The translations under genes and the position numbers were made by a program. From Pseudomonas viridiflava (GTDB taxonomy: Bacteria; Pseudomonadota; Gammaproteobacteria; Pseudomonadales; Pseudomonadaceae), in NCBI RefSeq assembly GCF_900582625.1, contig NZ_UTIQ01000241.1, forward strand, positions 806,001 to 870,000: a stretch of 64,000 nt of DNA, written 5' to 3'. Below the pieces are notes generated by a model. The model had not been told where the DNA came from. It was given only the letters and a program-made list of their open reading frames with translations, and ran no database searches. How positions within the stretch are numbered: the first letter of the stretch is position 1; each line of letters starts with the position of its first letter. This document shows positions 23,415 through 32,016 of this stretch, piece after piece.

Positions 23415-23450
23415 AAAAAGCCGCCGACGCGAAAAAGTCGGCGGCTTTTT
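23415..23450. terminator. Bidirectional intrinsic terminator
   Basis: AAAAAGCCGCCGAC (23415-23428) pairs with GTCGGCGGCTTTTT (23437-23450). It lies between the convergent hydrolase and mechanosensitive channel genes. Confidence 0.9.
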
Positions 23451-23470
23451 CACGCCTGCGAAACGGGCCG

Positions 23471-24892
23471 CTAGGTACGCTGTAACCAACTTAGGAATTT
23501 GCCCTTCTTCACTTCTGCCGGCTTTTGCAACAGCAACGAATCGGTGGCGCTCATGCGGAAGGCGTGCAGCTTCGTCAAGGCGCTCGACACCTCAGTGCTT
23601 TCTTGCAGGCAATGCTGAAACTGTTCTTTTTCGATGAGATAAATAATCGCGGAGGTGAGTGCAACGAAACGGCCATGGGACGGCACGCCGTCGGTGACGC
23701 CCTCCTCGCCCAATACTTCGCCGGGGCCCATGCGCCCCGCCTCGACGAAATCGCCGCCATTGGCCGGCACCGACGCCGACACCACACCGGTGCCGATCAC
23801 CATCAGATGCTCGGACACCTGCTCAAAGTCCAGCACCACTTGCCCGGCCACAAAGCGTTGCGCCTGCATGTGCTGGCTGAGCTCGTTTTTCTGATCGCCG
23901 CTAAGGGATCTGAAAATTTTCACGTCATCCAATACCGCACGCATCCGGCTCGCCGGCACTTCGCTGCCGCGCTGCACGCCCGCAGCTTCGAGATGCCGAT
24001 GGGCCAGGTCGAACATCAGGTTGCGCGCTTCGGCACTGCTGCTGCCCGCCGCGATAAAGCCGCTGGCTTCGTATTCAACCGACTCCAGATCCGAACCTTT
24101 TACCGAGACACGGCCCGGCGGCTTGGGCAGCAACGCGCGAACGCCTTGCAAGGTTTTTTCCAGCGCTTCGATGACCACGCGTGGACGCACAGCGGCGGGC
24201 ACGCTGATGCTGATGGAAACGCCCTGCACATTGGCCGCGCGATTGAGGTTGATGACCTTGGTTTTTGCGGCCACCGAGTTGGGGATCACCACTGTGCTGC
24301 CCTGCGCGGTGCGCAGGTAAGTGGCGCGCCAGTCGATCTCAATAACCTGGCCTTCCACGCCGTCAATGCTGATCCAGTCATCCAGTCGATACGGCTTGGT
24401 GGTGTTCAGCACGATGCCGGAGAACACATCGCTCAAGGTGCTCTGCAAGGCCAAGCCGATCACGATGGCGACAATGCCCGAGGTGGCGAGCAAGCCCTTG
24501 ACCGGCAGTTGCATCACATACGCCGCTGCGGCTACGGCGGCGAGCAGGAAAATCAGCGCCCCGAGTACGTCTTGCAACAGCCGTCCGGTATGGCCGCTGC
24601 GCGGCATCAGCACCACGCCCATCAGCACCGTGCCCGCGCGCGCGAGCATCAGCCACCAGGCGATGCCCAATACCGAACCGAGCACATTCAGCGCCGGCGT
24701 CTGCCAGGGCGGCGGCAGCAACGGGCTAAGACCGGCTTCAACAATCACCAGGCTGTAAGTGAGGAAAAACACCACACGCAGCACGACGCGCCAGAGTTTG
24801 GCGTCGGCCGGCAGCAGTCGCCAGGCGGCGATGTCCACCAGCAGCAAGGCGGCGGCGATTAGCAGCAGATGACTGTTGATCAGCTCGAGCAT
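23471..24892 (-). CDS. Mechanosensitive channel (MscS family) with C-terminal cyclic-nucleotide-binding domain
   Basis: A 473-residue inner-membrane protein. Four or more hydrophobic helices fill residues 1-165. The MscS pore-helix region follows (GIVAIVIGLALQSTLSDVFS, GIVLNTTKPYRLDDWI), then the beta domain with VVIPNSVAAKTKVINLNR. Residues from about 330 (FRSLSGDQKNELSQHMQAQR) to 450 form a CAP/cNMP-like domain with GDFVEAGRMGPGEVLGEEGV. Such channels may be gated by nucleotide as well as tension. AGGA precedes the ATG at 24892, only 14 bases after the lysR stop, so the two are likely cotranscribed. Confidence 0.88.
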   Translation of the reverse strand: MLELINSHLLLIAAALLLVDIAAWRLLPADAKLWRVVLRVVFFLTYSLVIVEAGLSPLLPPPWQTPALNVLGSVLGIAWWLMLARAGTVLMGVVLMPRSGHTGRLLQDVLGALIFLLAAVAAAAYVMQLPVKGLLATSGIVAIVIGLALQSTLSDVFSGIVLNTTKPYRLDDWISIDGVEGQVIEIDWRATYLRTAQGSTVVIPNSVAAKTKVINLNRAANVQGVSISISVPAAVRPRVVIEALEKTLQGVRALLPKPPGRVSVKGSDLESVEYEASGFIAAGSSSAEARNLMFDLAHRHLEAAGVQRGSEVPASRMRAVLDDVKIFRSLSGDQKNELSQHMQAQRFVAGQVVLDFEQVSEHLMVIGTGVVSASVPANGGDFVEAGRMGPGEVLGEEGVTDGVPSHGRFVALTSAIIYLIEKEQFQHCLQESTEVSSALTKLHAFRMSATDSLLLQKPAEVKKGKFLSWLQRT

Positions 24893-24905
24893 GGGTCTTC
24901 CTGAT

Positions 24906-25823
24906 TCAAAGGGGCGGCGCCGGCGCGCGACATTCACCGCGCAAGCGTACAGCGTCTTTTTCGAACACGTCTTTCAACCAGTTGGCCACCGCCTGAAAAC
25001 GGCCGATGCGCCCGGCGTCACGGTGGCTCAGCAACCAGACTTCGCGGTGCACTTCCACATCATCGCTGAGGCGGCGCAGGCCAATGCGATCGCCCAACAA
25101 GCACGGCAACAACGCCAAACCCAAACCGGTTTCGCAGGCATTGACCAACGTGCTCACGCTGCTGACCCGCAGCGGGTAATGAGCCAGTGGGGCAATGTCG
25201 CGCAGCCAGCGCATCTCGGCCATCTCCGACAATTCTTCGCCGTAGGCCAACCAGGGTTGTTCGCACCAGAGATCACGAGGAATGTCGGCGAACCGCTCGG
25301 CGCCATACACGGCAAAACCCAGCTCACCGATTTTGCGCATCACCAAGGCCGCGTCATCGTGCGGACGCGCCAGGCGCAAGGCGAAGTCTGCTTCGCGACG
25401 GGTGAACGACAGCGCCTGATTCGCCACCAGCAATTGCAGCTGCAGCTGCGGATGGCACTCCATCAGCGCCGGCATGTGTTCGACCAGCCAATGGCTGAAC
25501 AGGAAATCGATGGAGGTGATGCGCACCGGCCCGGCCACGCCGTCGGCCTCGCTGCAGGTGTCAAGCAGCATGCTTTTCACATCGCCCAGCACGCGCTCGG
25601 CATAGGTGAGAAACACCGTGCCGGCTTCGGTGGCGTGGTAGCCGGAGTTGTCGCGAATAAACAGCCGGCGCTGCAGTGCCGACTCGGCGGCCGCAAGACG
25701 CCGGCTCATGGTCGACGGGTCGATACCCAACGTGCGCCCGGCCGCGCTCATGCTGCCTTCGCGCGCCAAAGCCAGCAGGAGCGGAATGTCGTTCCAGTCA
25801 AAATTAGTAGCGTCGGGCCCCAC
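24906..25823 (-). CDS. LysR-family transcriptional regulator
   Basis: A 305-residue regulator with an N-terminal winged helix (DIPLLLALAREGSMSAAGRT, LGIDPSTMSRRLAAAESALQ) and a C-terminal periplasmic-binding-like effector domain starting near residue 95 (GPVRITSIDFLFSHWLVEHM). The start is GTG at 25823, set by AAGGAG 5 bases upstream; no better ATG exists. It lies directly upstream of, and probably in an operon with, the MscS-type channel gene. The inducer and targets are unknown. Confidence 0.9.
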   Translation of the reverse strand: MGPDATNFDWNDIPLLLALAREGSMSAAGRTLGIDPSTMSRRLAAAESALQRRLFIRDNSGYHATEAGTVFLTYAERVLGDVKSMLLDTCSEADGVAGPVRITSIDFLFSHWLVEHMPALMECHPQLQLQLLVANQALSFTRREADFALRLARPHDDAALVMRKIGELGFAVYGAERFADIPRDLWCEQPWLAYGEELSEMAEMRWLRDIAPLAHYPLRVSSVSTLVNACETGLGLALLPCLLGDRIGLRRLSDDVEVHREVWLLSHRDAGRIGRFQAVANWLKDVFEKDAVRLRGECRAPAPPL

Positions 25824-26237
25824 GGGTACTCCTTGTCCTCAGAACGAGGTGACAAACAAACCGGCATCGTTACCGCCGGTTAGCGGACAAGGATAGGATT
25901 TTGGTGCTGACCTGGGGAAGGAATTTGCGGACGAAGCAGAGCATTGAGTTAAGCGAGTGACTTTCCGCTCATAGCAGCCCCCATTGCACAGCGCCCTCTT
26001 CCCGGACAGCCACCGGTGCGAGCGGCCATATGCGCTGGTCGTAGTGGGTCTGCGAGGCATGCATGTTCCAGCGCCTTCCACGCAAACGCTGGGTCACACT
26101 CTCTCCACTCGTGCGCGCAGCATCAGATCCACGGGCAGACAAAGCGGCATCGTCAGGCTGGGTAGCGAATACAAGAGGAACCAGGTGCTGGCCTGGAAAC
26201 GAATTTGCCAGCGACAAGCACCTGTGAATCTGCGGGT
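25824..26237. other. Intergenic stretch without a supported gene
   Basis: The 414 bp between the LysR start and the end of the type VI module contain only short overlapping frames with no ribosome sites. Two imperfectly similar segments of about 36 bp (near 25899 and 26185) suggest a decayed duplication at the module edge. The lysR promoter should lie in the left part. Confidence 0.4.
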
Positions 26238-27461
26238 TCAATCGTTCGAAAATGGCCGGATCACTGTGCACCACAGCGGCTGGTCAGCAACGCCTTCACC
26301 GCTGACGGTCAACTGCGGTCGCGCCGTCGCCGACGCAGCTTCAACCGCAGCACCGACTGCGAGCCAAGCAGCGCAGCTGCCGGGCTGACCGAGCACCCAG
26401 TCGAGCCGATGCATCCCATCCTCAGCCGTCAACGGCATCGCAAGTTCGCTTAGCGAAGTGGCCAGCTCTTTGTCACGACTGGCGCCTATGCCGGCTGACC
26501 ATATCTGCTTGATCGCCCGAGCCTCGAGTGGCACCCAGTCCAGCGCCTGGTTAATCGCATAGCTCAACCCAGCCTGGCTGGGCGCGTGTTCTTGCTCCGG
26601 ACGATGCAAATAAGCCAACGGCGTGGCTGGCGAGGACGTCACGTTCCCGATCAACAACCCCACCGCAACTTCTGCACTGTCGGCTACTACCGCAGGCGCT
26701 ACTTGCAGCGCCACCACCAGCAACAGACTATCGCTTTGCTCATCCGAATCGAGCCGACTCTCCACCACGGCGAGACCGCTTGCGTTCATGCGCATGGCCC
26801 GTTGCTGAATACCTGCGACACGCCACGCTCGATCCCATAGTGCTTGCGCGTGGTCGTCCGGTATATCGCCCGTGATTTGCAGCAATAAATCCACGGGCTT
26901 ATTTGCGGGAAGCAACTGCAGCGCGGGGGCCAACTCAGCTAAGAGCTTTGTCAGCAGAGCCTCAATAACCTGCGCGGGCGTATCGCCTTCCTCACGCGCA
27001 AGATGGCTATGACGCGAGTGCTCGCCTGCCCAGCTTGGCTGAGCGCGTACGGCGGACTTTCCGCTACTCAATGCAGCCACCTGAGCCTTCCCGTTACGGT
27101 CGTCACTGTCGCGCAGCGCGGTATGCAAGCTGACCGCCAACACGTGCTGAAAACGCTGACCAACCTGCATTGCATGAGCAAGGTCTCGCTGCCGCATGTC
27201 CCGCCAGGTATCTCTGATACCGAAGCTAATAACCAACGGGATAGCGCGCGCGCCAAGCAAAATCCACCATATTAAGAATGACCCGCCAAGGTTTTTTAAC
27301 CAAAACCGCACAGGCAACGGCGCCTTAGGGTTGTCCAGTAGGAGCAACTGAACCGACATGAAAACCAAGACACAAAGTATCAACAGTAAAAACCAAACAA
27401 GAGCGCTCGGACGACCTGGGTTCAGTGCGGGTGCAAGCACCTTATCGATTCTGACCGCCAT
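26238..27461 (-). CDS. Unknown membrane protein of the type VI vgrG module
   Basis: A 407-residue protein with two N-terminal transmembrane segments (about residues 22-46, LVWFLLLILCVLVFMSVQLL, and 58-82) and a large C-terminal cytoplasmic or periplasmic domain. The ATG at 27461 overlaps, as TGATG, the stop codon of the full-length PAAR reading frame, so it was designed to be translated right after PAAR. The frame extends upstream of this ATG but only through the interrupted PAAR coding region. No recognised domain. Position suggests a type VI accessory, immunity or PAAR-delivered protein. Confidence 0.65.
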   Translation of the reverse strand: MAVRIDKVLAPALNPGRPSALVWFLLLILCVLVFMSVQLLLLDNPKAPLPVRFWLKNLGGSFLIWWILLGARAIPLVISFGIRDTWRDMRQRDLAHAMQVGQRFQHVLAVSLHTALRDSDDRNGKAQVAALSSGKSAVRAQPSWAGEHSRHSHLAREEGDTPAQVIEALLTKLLAELAPALQLLPANKPVDLLLQITGDIPDDHAQALWDRAWRVAGIQQRAMRMNASGLAVVESRLDSDEQSDSLLLVVALQVAPAVVADSAEVAVGLLIGNVTSSPATPLAYLHRPEQEHAPSQAGLSYAINQALDWVPLEARAIKQIWSAGIGASRDKELATSLSELAMPLTAEDGMHRLDWVLGQPGSCAAWLAVGAAVEAASATARPQLTVSGEGVADQPLWCTVIRPFSND

Positions 27462-27523
27462 CAGCTTGCGCCCACGGTCGATAACGAAGACATCAGCGCG
27501 CAACAACACATGCACTTGTGCCT

Positions 27524-27724
27524 CTAAGAAGCGACAGGCACGTTGTTTTTGAAAAACGACGGAGTGTCTTGGGCAATAACGAAGGGGCCATGGCCGGGCA
27601 GCGAGCAACTTACATGTTCACCAACGCGCGCCCCGCCCAGGTTGTCAAAAATCATCTTGGCGGAGCCTGAAAGTCCAACTCCGCCACCAGTAGTTTGGTG
27701 GTCGATACGGATAATGCCGTTCAT
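27524..27724 (-). CDS. PAAR-repeat type VI spike-tip protein, cut short by an in-frame TAG
   Basis: From the ATG at 27724 (AAGGA upstream) the frame reads MNGIIRIDHQTTGGGVGLSG with the PAAR signature ARVGEHVSCSLPGHG, and stops at TAG 27524-27526 after 66 residues. The same frame continues past the TAG as RHKCMCCCALMSSLSTVGAS to a TGA at 27461-27463. That is the expected PAAR C-terminus with its metal-binding His/Cys, and its TGA overlaps the next start codon. So a roughly 87-residue PAAR gene has acquired a nonsense codon (for example CAG to TAG). The truncated product lacks the C-terminal ligands and may not sharpen the VgrG spike. Suppression of the amber codon is possible. Confidence 0.78.
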   Translation of the reverse strand: MNGIIRIDHQTTGGGVGLSGSAKMIFDNLGGARVGEHVSCSLPGHGPFVIAQDTPSFFKNNVPVAS

Positions 27725-27768
27725 AATTAAATATCCTTTAAAATAAAAAGCTCCAAGCCCTACATGCA

Positions 27769-28293
27769 CTACGGAACTCTTTCAGCTTCACCAGGCTCGA
27801 TCCCCCGATAGGCTGCATCTACTAAATGGGTTATACCCGGCTCGTCGCACCGCTTATTGGCTACCTCTTGCTCACCAACCTTTACGATTAACCTATAGCC
27901 TGCGAGGCCTTTCGCCTCGAATGAATACGAGTATTGGCCATCCTTGAAGCGCAGCGCGGAACGCAACTCCTTAGTTGGAGGGTAGATCTTGAATTTTCGT
28001 TGGGGCGGAGATTTTTCTTGAGGGTAGATGTATTCGACTTCAGCGCCTGGGTTACCGTAACGGTATTGCACATACCCAGTACCGGGAGATAAATTTCCTT
28101 TGGCACACACTGAAGCTATCTGGCTGTCATAATTGCTTGGGGAAGACCCCGCGTCTAATGAGCAACTGATATAAATAGCCTCATCTGCATCGCATAGCGT
28201 GTCCTGAGGGTTCAAATAAAGTGTTCTAGCCTGGGGATCGCTTGTTAAAAAAAACCAACCCACTACCATGAGGTATGCGCTTGGATACTTCAT
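27769..28293 (-). CDS. Putative periplasmic immunity protein 2
   Basis: A 174-residue protein with a signal peptide (MKYPSAYLMVVGWFFLTSDP, cleaved after QA). The mature start (LCDADEAIYISCSLDAGSS), a later SVCAKG and a YRYGNPGAEVEYIYP strand resemble the immunity candidate at 28797-29285, so the two look like distant paralogs. Its ATG overlaps the stop of the orphan toxin-tail gene as TAATG. It would protect the periplasm against a cell-wall hydrolase. Confidence 0.68.
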   Translation of the reverse strand: MKYPSAYLMVVGWFFLTSDPQARTLYLNPQDTLCDADEAIYISCSLDAGSSPSNYDSQIASVCAKGNLSPGTGYVQYRYGNPGAEVEYIYPQEKSPPQRKFKIYPPTKELRSALRFKDGQYSYSFEAKGLAGYRLIVKVGEQEVANKRCDEPGITHLVDAAYRGIEPGEAERVP

Positions 28294-28640
28294 TATTTTA
28301 GTATCTCATCAGCCCAAATTTTTTCAAACAACTCTTTTCTGGTATCACGGCTGCCAGTATGAAAATTTACTTTATCTGTGATTAAGTCAACCTCCCTTGC
28401 CGTCGCCCCTGAATCGGCTATTTCATATAGCTTGTTTTTCAACCAAAAATAGGCCGCCGACCTGGTCGCATATTTCATTGAAATCAACATTTCCGGATCA
28501 TCAACAAAATCTACTACGTCTTTCGGCCACATGTGTTGATATTGGCGATGCCATTTACTGAATTCCGAGTAAAAGGGGGCGGATTTATTAAAGAGCTTTG
28601 AATAGAGTAGGCTAATAAATCTGCTCCCTTTTTCATCCAT
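28293..28640 (-). CDS. Orphan toxin tail (duplicated C-terminus of the GH19-type effector)
   Basis: A 115-residue protein with no signal peptide. Its second half (ATRSAAYFWLKNKLYEIADS and the end FEKIWADEILK) aligns with the last 80 residues of the effector encoded at 29282 (AIRSAMWFWLSRRVFDADSD and FMLCEEILK). It lacks the catalytic Glu and the RGRGLIQLTG motif, so it should be inactive alone. Displaced toxin tails followed by their own immunity gene are known from polymorphic toxin loci, where recombination swaps tips. The 156 bp upstream (28641-28796) hold no clear gene. Confidence 0.62.
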   Translation of the reverse strand: MDEKGSRFISLLYSKLFNKSAPFYSEFSKWHRQYQHMWPKDVVDFVDDPEMLISMKYATRSAAYFWLKNKLYEIADSGATAREVDLITDKVNFHTGSRDTRKELFEKIWADEILK

Positions 28641-28796
28641 ACATATCTATCGTTTGAAGATTCGTCCAGCCTGTCGGCATTACCCCCCGCCAAAACTCTC
28701 GAACACGGACTGGCTGCGCAAGCCCTTCAAAGTCTCGCGTTCCAGTGAGCACGATATAAAAAATGACGATTTCGACGAGGGAGCTACTGCTCTGGT

Positions 28797-29285
28797 TCAG
28801 GGGGGAAAGGTGAAGCGATTTCCTCTTACCTTTTCGTCCTCGACATCCTTTATCGACTTACTAGAATACATTTTATCTCCGAAGGAGTTGTCCTCGCATC
28901 TATATCTCTTGCTGGTTTCATTGTTTTTAAGGATTTCGAGAAAGGCGACTGCACCGTTTCTTTCCTCCGGCACAGCAAATACATAGGTGAATTCTTTGTC
29001 TCTGAAGCCGAGGTACACTGTATATGTTGCTAAATCTGTCCATCGACTGAGAGGCTCGTTATTGGAAAAAAGCCGCTCATAAGTGATTTCTGATTTCGTG
29101 CCGGATATGTACCGCACGCCATCATCTGGTACGTTTGCACAAAAATAAAAAACCTTATCTTCGCTATCAGCTTGACAACTGGCGATGGCTACTTCTTTGG
29201 AGTTACAAAGTTCTCCGGCGCTAGCGGTGTTCTCTTCGGTCAGAATTAACAGACAGACTAAGGCGGGGGCGGCATATTTTTTCAT
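28797..29285 (-). CDS. Putative periplasmic immunity protein 1 (cognate to the GH19-type effector)
   Basis: A 162-residue protein with a signal peptide (MKKYAAPALVCLLILTEENT, cleaved after ASA). The mature protein has three or four conserved-looking Cys (ELCNSKEV, IASCQAD, YFCANVP, YRCEDN). The ATG at 29285 overlaps the effector stop as ATGA, the tight coupling typical of effector-immunity pairs. The periplasmic location fits a peptidoglycan-targeting toxin. Resemblance to the protein at 27769-28293 supports an immunity role. Confidence 0.72.
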   Translation of the reverse strand: MKKYAAPALVCLLILTEENTASAGELCNSKEVAIASCQADSEDKVFYFCANVPDDGVRYISGTKSEITYERLFSNNEPLSRWTDLATYTVYLGFRDKEFTYVFAVPEERNGAVAFLEILKNNETSKRYRCEDNSFGDKMYSSKSIKDVEDEKVRGNRFTFPP

Positions 29286-31984
29286 TTCAATATTTCCTCA
29301 CACAACATGAAGGCAGCCGTTCTTTCTTGGAGTCCCACGTCGCCGCCGTTGACTTTCGATGTCACCCTAGGCACATCTAAAACGCCTTTATCACTGTCAG
29401 CATCGAAAACTCTGCGGCTCAGCCAGAACCACATCGCGCTCCTTATAGCCGTCGGCATGTCATTCAATAGATACGGGTTGCTTAGGACGTCTGGGGCTTC
29501 ATCGTCCCAAAAATTTCGATACGAGGACATAAAACCAGCATACTTTTCGAAACCTGTCAGCTGTATTAAACCTCGCCCTCGGTAGTTGTACCCATCCTCT
29601 TGAGACGATGCGCGGTTTCCGTTCAGCTTTTGAAAGTGCTTTCGTCCGATTGAATACTGGTTAGCTCCACGGATAACTTTTCCGTTCTCATCTTTCAGAT
29701 AACCATCAGCTATCGCTTCTTCGGGGTGATTTCTATAGTAGACGCTAAATTTCTTCAGCGTTTCGGGCGAATATTCCCAGCTTTCTGTAACACCTTTCAT
29801 GGTCGGGCCTACTTCGCCTTTAATCTGAGCAAAGAAGTGCCGCTGCCTCAATCGCGTGTCCAGCTTGAATTCAACTAAACGATCGTTGACTTCGCTTAGC
29901 ACGGCATGGATATCTTCATCCGTTGCGGAGGGGAATATTTGCTTTAGCTGCTTGTAGGTTATTCGCAGAGGATTCTTCTCCGACAACATGCCCAGCAACC
30001 AAACCGGATGAAAGTGATACATCTGCCCATGCCCAGGCAACCCCAACTTCTCGCCCGTCTCCGTCATCCAATCAAACTGTTCAATGCGCTCTTTCTCCGC
30101 TTCCCAGTTCAGGTTCTTGCTTATCTTGCTTCGGTTAGTCAGCTTATCCAGCGCACTTAGTTTTTGTGGGCGGTACATCCATTCGCTTTCGCTGAATAAA
30201 ATCACGCTGGCAACCTGTTGCGCATAGGCGGGAAGTTGGATGGCTTGCTGTACGTCGTTGGCGGTAAGTGGGTGGCCGTCGTCGAGGTCTATTTTTTCGT
30301 GAAGTGCGGTTTTCAGAGGTCCTTGGTCGCCTTTTGCGGCCATGCGCCCAAATCGGGCCAGGTCTTCTTCGTTGAGGCGGTTTTTGGCGCAAAGCTGGGA
30401 GGCGAACAGTTGTTCCAGGGAGTTGCTGTTAAACACGATTTCCCAGTCTTTCCACGCCCAGGGGCTTTGCCATTCGACGCCTTGCGCGTGTTCGCATACC
30501 CAGCCGCTTAGCAGGGTTCGATTGGTGTCGTGGAACAGGCCGTCCAGTCGGTACCAAGTAGAGGCCGCTTCGCCGTGCTTCGCTAGAACATGGAGTTTGT
30601 TTTCGGCAGGCAGGGAGTCGATGAGGTTGCGCGGCAGCGACAGGGGCGCCGCACTCGCGCTGTTTTGCCAGTGTCTGCTCGGCGGCTGGGCGGCGCCGAA
30701 GTGGGGTTGATGGGCTACTACCATCGTGCCCTTGGGGAAGTGCAGCCAGGTTTTTTCTGCGTCGGGCAGCCGTTGCGCCCAAGCGCGGCTTGCTTCGATA
30801 AAGGCTGGTACGCCGCTGGGGCTGAAGACTTCGAGGTGCAGCTTGTTTTCTGGCTGGAGCTCGCCAACGTCCTGATACCGGCCGATGTGGCCGATCAGGT
30901 CGCCTGCCTTGATGGGTACCGGTTTTTCCAGCACTACCGTGTAATTCTGCGCCTGCGGTTCGCGCACGCGTTTCAGCGACTTGTTAGCGACGTACTGGTT
31001 GACGCGTTCCAGTTTGCGGAAATCGCCTTTGCCGCTAACGGTAATTTGGGAAAAGTGCGGCAGCTTGCCGATAATTTCGCTGTTCACGCTGGCCTCAGCG
31101 CGAACGTTTAGCACGCCGGGATTGGTGTCGACCCAATACTCGCCTTGCGGGGTTGGCTTTAGAAACCGGGCGGCGACGTAGCCTTTTAGCTCGCCTTGAG
31201 CATCCTGCAAGTACGCCGGGCCCACGCCTTCCAGCCGAACGAATTTGCCTCCGGCACACAGATTTACAGCTGTGCCGCGCGGCAAAAAACCGAGCACTGC
31301 ATCGCCTTTGTTCCCCCACACCGTCGCACCGCGTTCGTCCAGCGGGCGCGCTGCCGCAGTGGTGTCATACGGGTTGGCGCGGCGCAGGTCGTTGGCGTGT
31401 TCGCTTACCTCGCACGCGAGTGGGAGGGTCCAGAATTCGGGACGCTTGGTCAGCGGGGCGTCTTTGTAATCGGCCCAGTCCTGCAGGTGCATATACAGGC
31501 TGTACAGGATCAAGCGCGGTGGCGTGTCGGCGTTACCGGCAATCGGTGGCGGCTGAAGGCTATGGCGAACCAGCACGAAGTTGCGTGAGGCCGGCTTGGC
31601 GATGGTCTGGCGATTGTCGCTGAACCGTACGGTGGGCGATGTGTCGTCGATTCGATAGGCCACCACTTCGCCGTCGGCCAGGCAGTGCACACTGGTTTGG
31701 TCCAGCGTGCCGGCGGTGCCACCGTCGAAATGCACGCCGTTATGCCAAAGGCCATTTCGCCCTAGGGGGAAGTAGCCGGAGGTGGCTTTGGCTAACTGGG
31801 TCAGTTGCAGCAGTGGGTTGCTGGTGTCCTTAAATGGGTGACTCCAGTTTTGCACGGGCGCCAATTCCGGATACGTCGGCGCAGCGGGCGGTGTCGGGCA
31901 AAGGGGCATGGGTGTTTTAGGGAACACCGCGTCTGGCCCGGATATCGCCACGGCTTGGCGGAGTTTGGCGATTAAGCTCAACAT
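29282..31984 (-). CDS. VgrG-linked peptidoglycan-hydrolase effector (M23-like, SH3-like, GH19-type)
   Basis: A 900-residue protein without a signal peptide, encoded 32 bases after vgrG. Residues about 70-180 resemble an M23/LytM fold (GLWHNGVHFDGG, NFVLVRHSL, LYSLYMHLQDW), but the Asp of the usual HxxxD ligand pair appears to be His85, so it may be inactive. One or two bacterial SH3-like regions follow (GVLNVRAEASVNSEIIGKLP near residue 295). The C-terminal 210 residues look like a GH19 lysozyme/chitinase: FFAQIKGEVGPT with a candidate catalytic Glu near residue 724, ESWEYSPETLKK, and YNYRGRGLIQLTGFEKY near residue 800. It would be injected by type VI secretion to cut the peptidoglycan of rivals. 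Confidence 0.82.
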   Translation of the reverse strand: MLSLIAKLRQAVAISGPDAVFPKTPMPLCPTPPAAPTYPELAPVQNWSHPFKDTSNPLLQLTQLAKATSGYFPLGRNGLWHNGVHFDGGTAGTLDQTSVHCLADGEVVAYRIDDTSPTVRFSDNRQTIAKPASRNFVLVRHSLQPPPIAGNADTPPRLILYSLYMHLQDWADYKDAPLTKRPEFWTLPLACEVSEHANDLRRANPYDTTAAARPLDERGATVWGNKGDAVLGFLPRGTAVNLCAGGKFVRLEGVGPAYLQDAQGELKGYVAARFLKPTPQGEYWVDTNPGVLNVRAEASVNSEIIGKLPHFSQITVSGKGDFRKLERVNQYVANKSLKRVREPQAQNYTVVLEKPVPIKAGDLIGHIGRYQDVGELQPENKLHLEVFSPSGVPAFIEASRAWAQRLPDAEKTWLHFPKGTMVVAHQPHFGAAQPPSRHWQNSASAAPLSLPRNLIDSLPAENKLHVLAKHGEAASTWYRLDGLFHDTNRTLLSGWVCEHAQGVEWQSPWAWKDWEIVFNSNSLEQLFASQLCAKNRLNEEDLARFGRMAAKGDQGPLKTALHEKIDLDDGHPLTANDVQQAIQLPAYAQQVASVILFSESEWMYRPQKLSALDKLTNRSKISKNLNWEAEKERIEQFDWMTETGEKLGLPGHGQMYHFHPVWLLGMLSEKNPLRITYKQLKQIFPSATDEDIHAVLSEVNDRLVEFKLDTRLRQRHFFAQIKGEVGPTMKGVTESWEYSPETLKKFSVYYRNHPEEAIADGYLKDENGKVIRGANQYSIGRKHFQKLNGNRASSQEDGYNYRGRGLIQLTGFEKYAGFMSSYRNFWDDEAPDVLSNPYLLNDMPTAIRSAMWFWLSRRVFDADSDKGVLDVPRVTSKVNGGDVGLQERTAAFMLCEEILK

Positions 31985-32016
31985 CGTTGCGGAATGCTCC
32001 TGATTTTACCCGGCGT

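Noticed and set aside
23525..24862. 445-codon plus-strand frame opposite the MscS channel gene
   Set aside because: The translation is His/Gln/Arg-rich with no domain; the minus-strand channel has clear membrane and nucleotide-binding domains.
25899..26221. Two similar 36 bp segments at the right edge of the type VI module
   Set aside because: Identity is only about three quarters and no boundary or duplication of known function could be tied to it.
28641..28796. Possible toxin remnant upstream of the orphan tail (an LTGTRDFEGL frame)
   Set aside because: The short match to the GH19-type LTG motif is too weak and the frame does not join the orphan gene.
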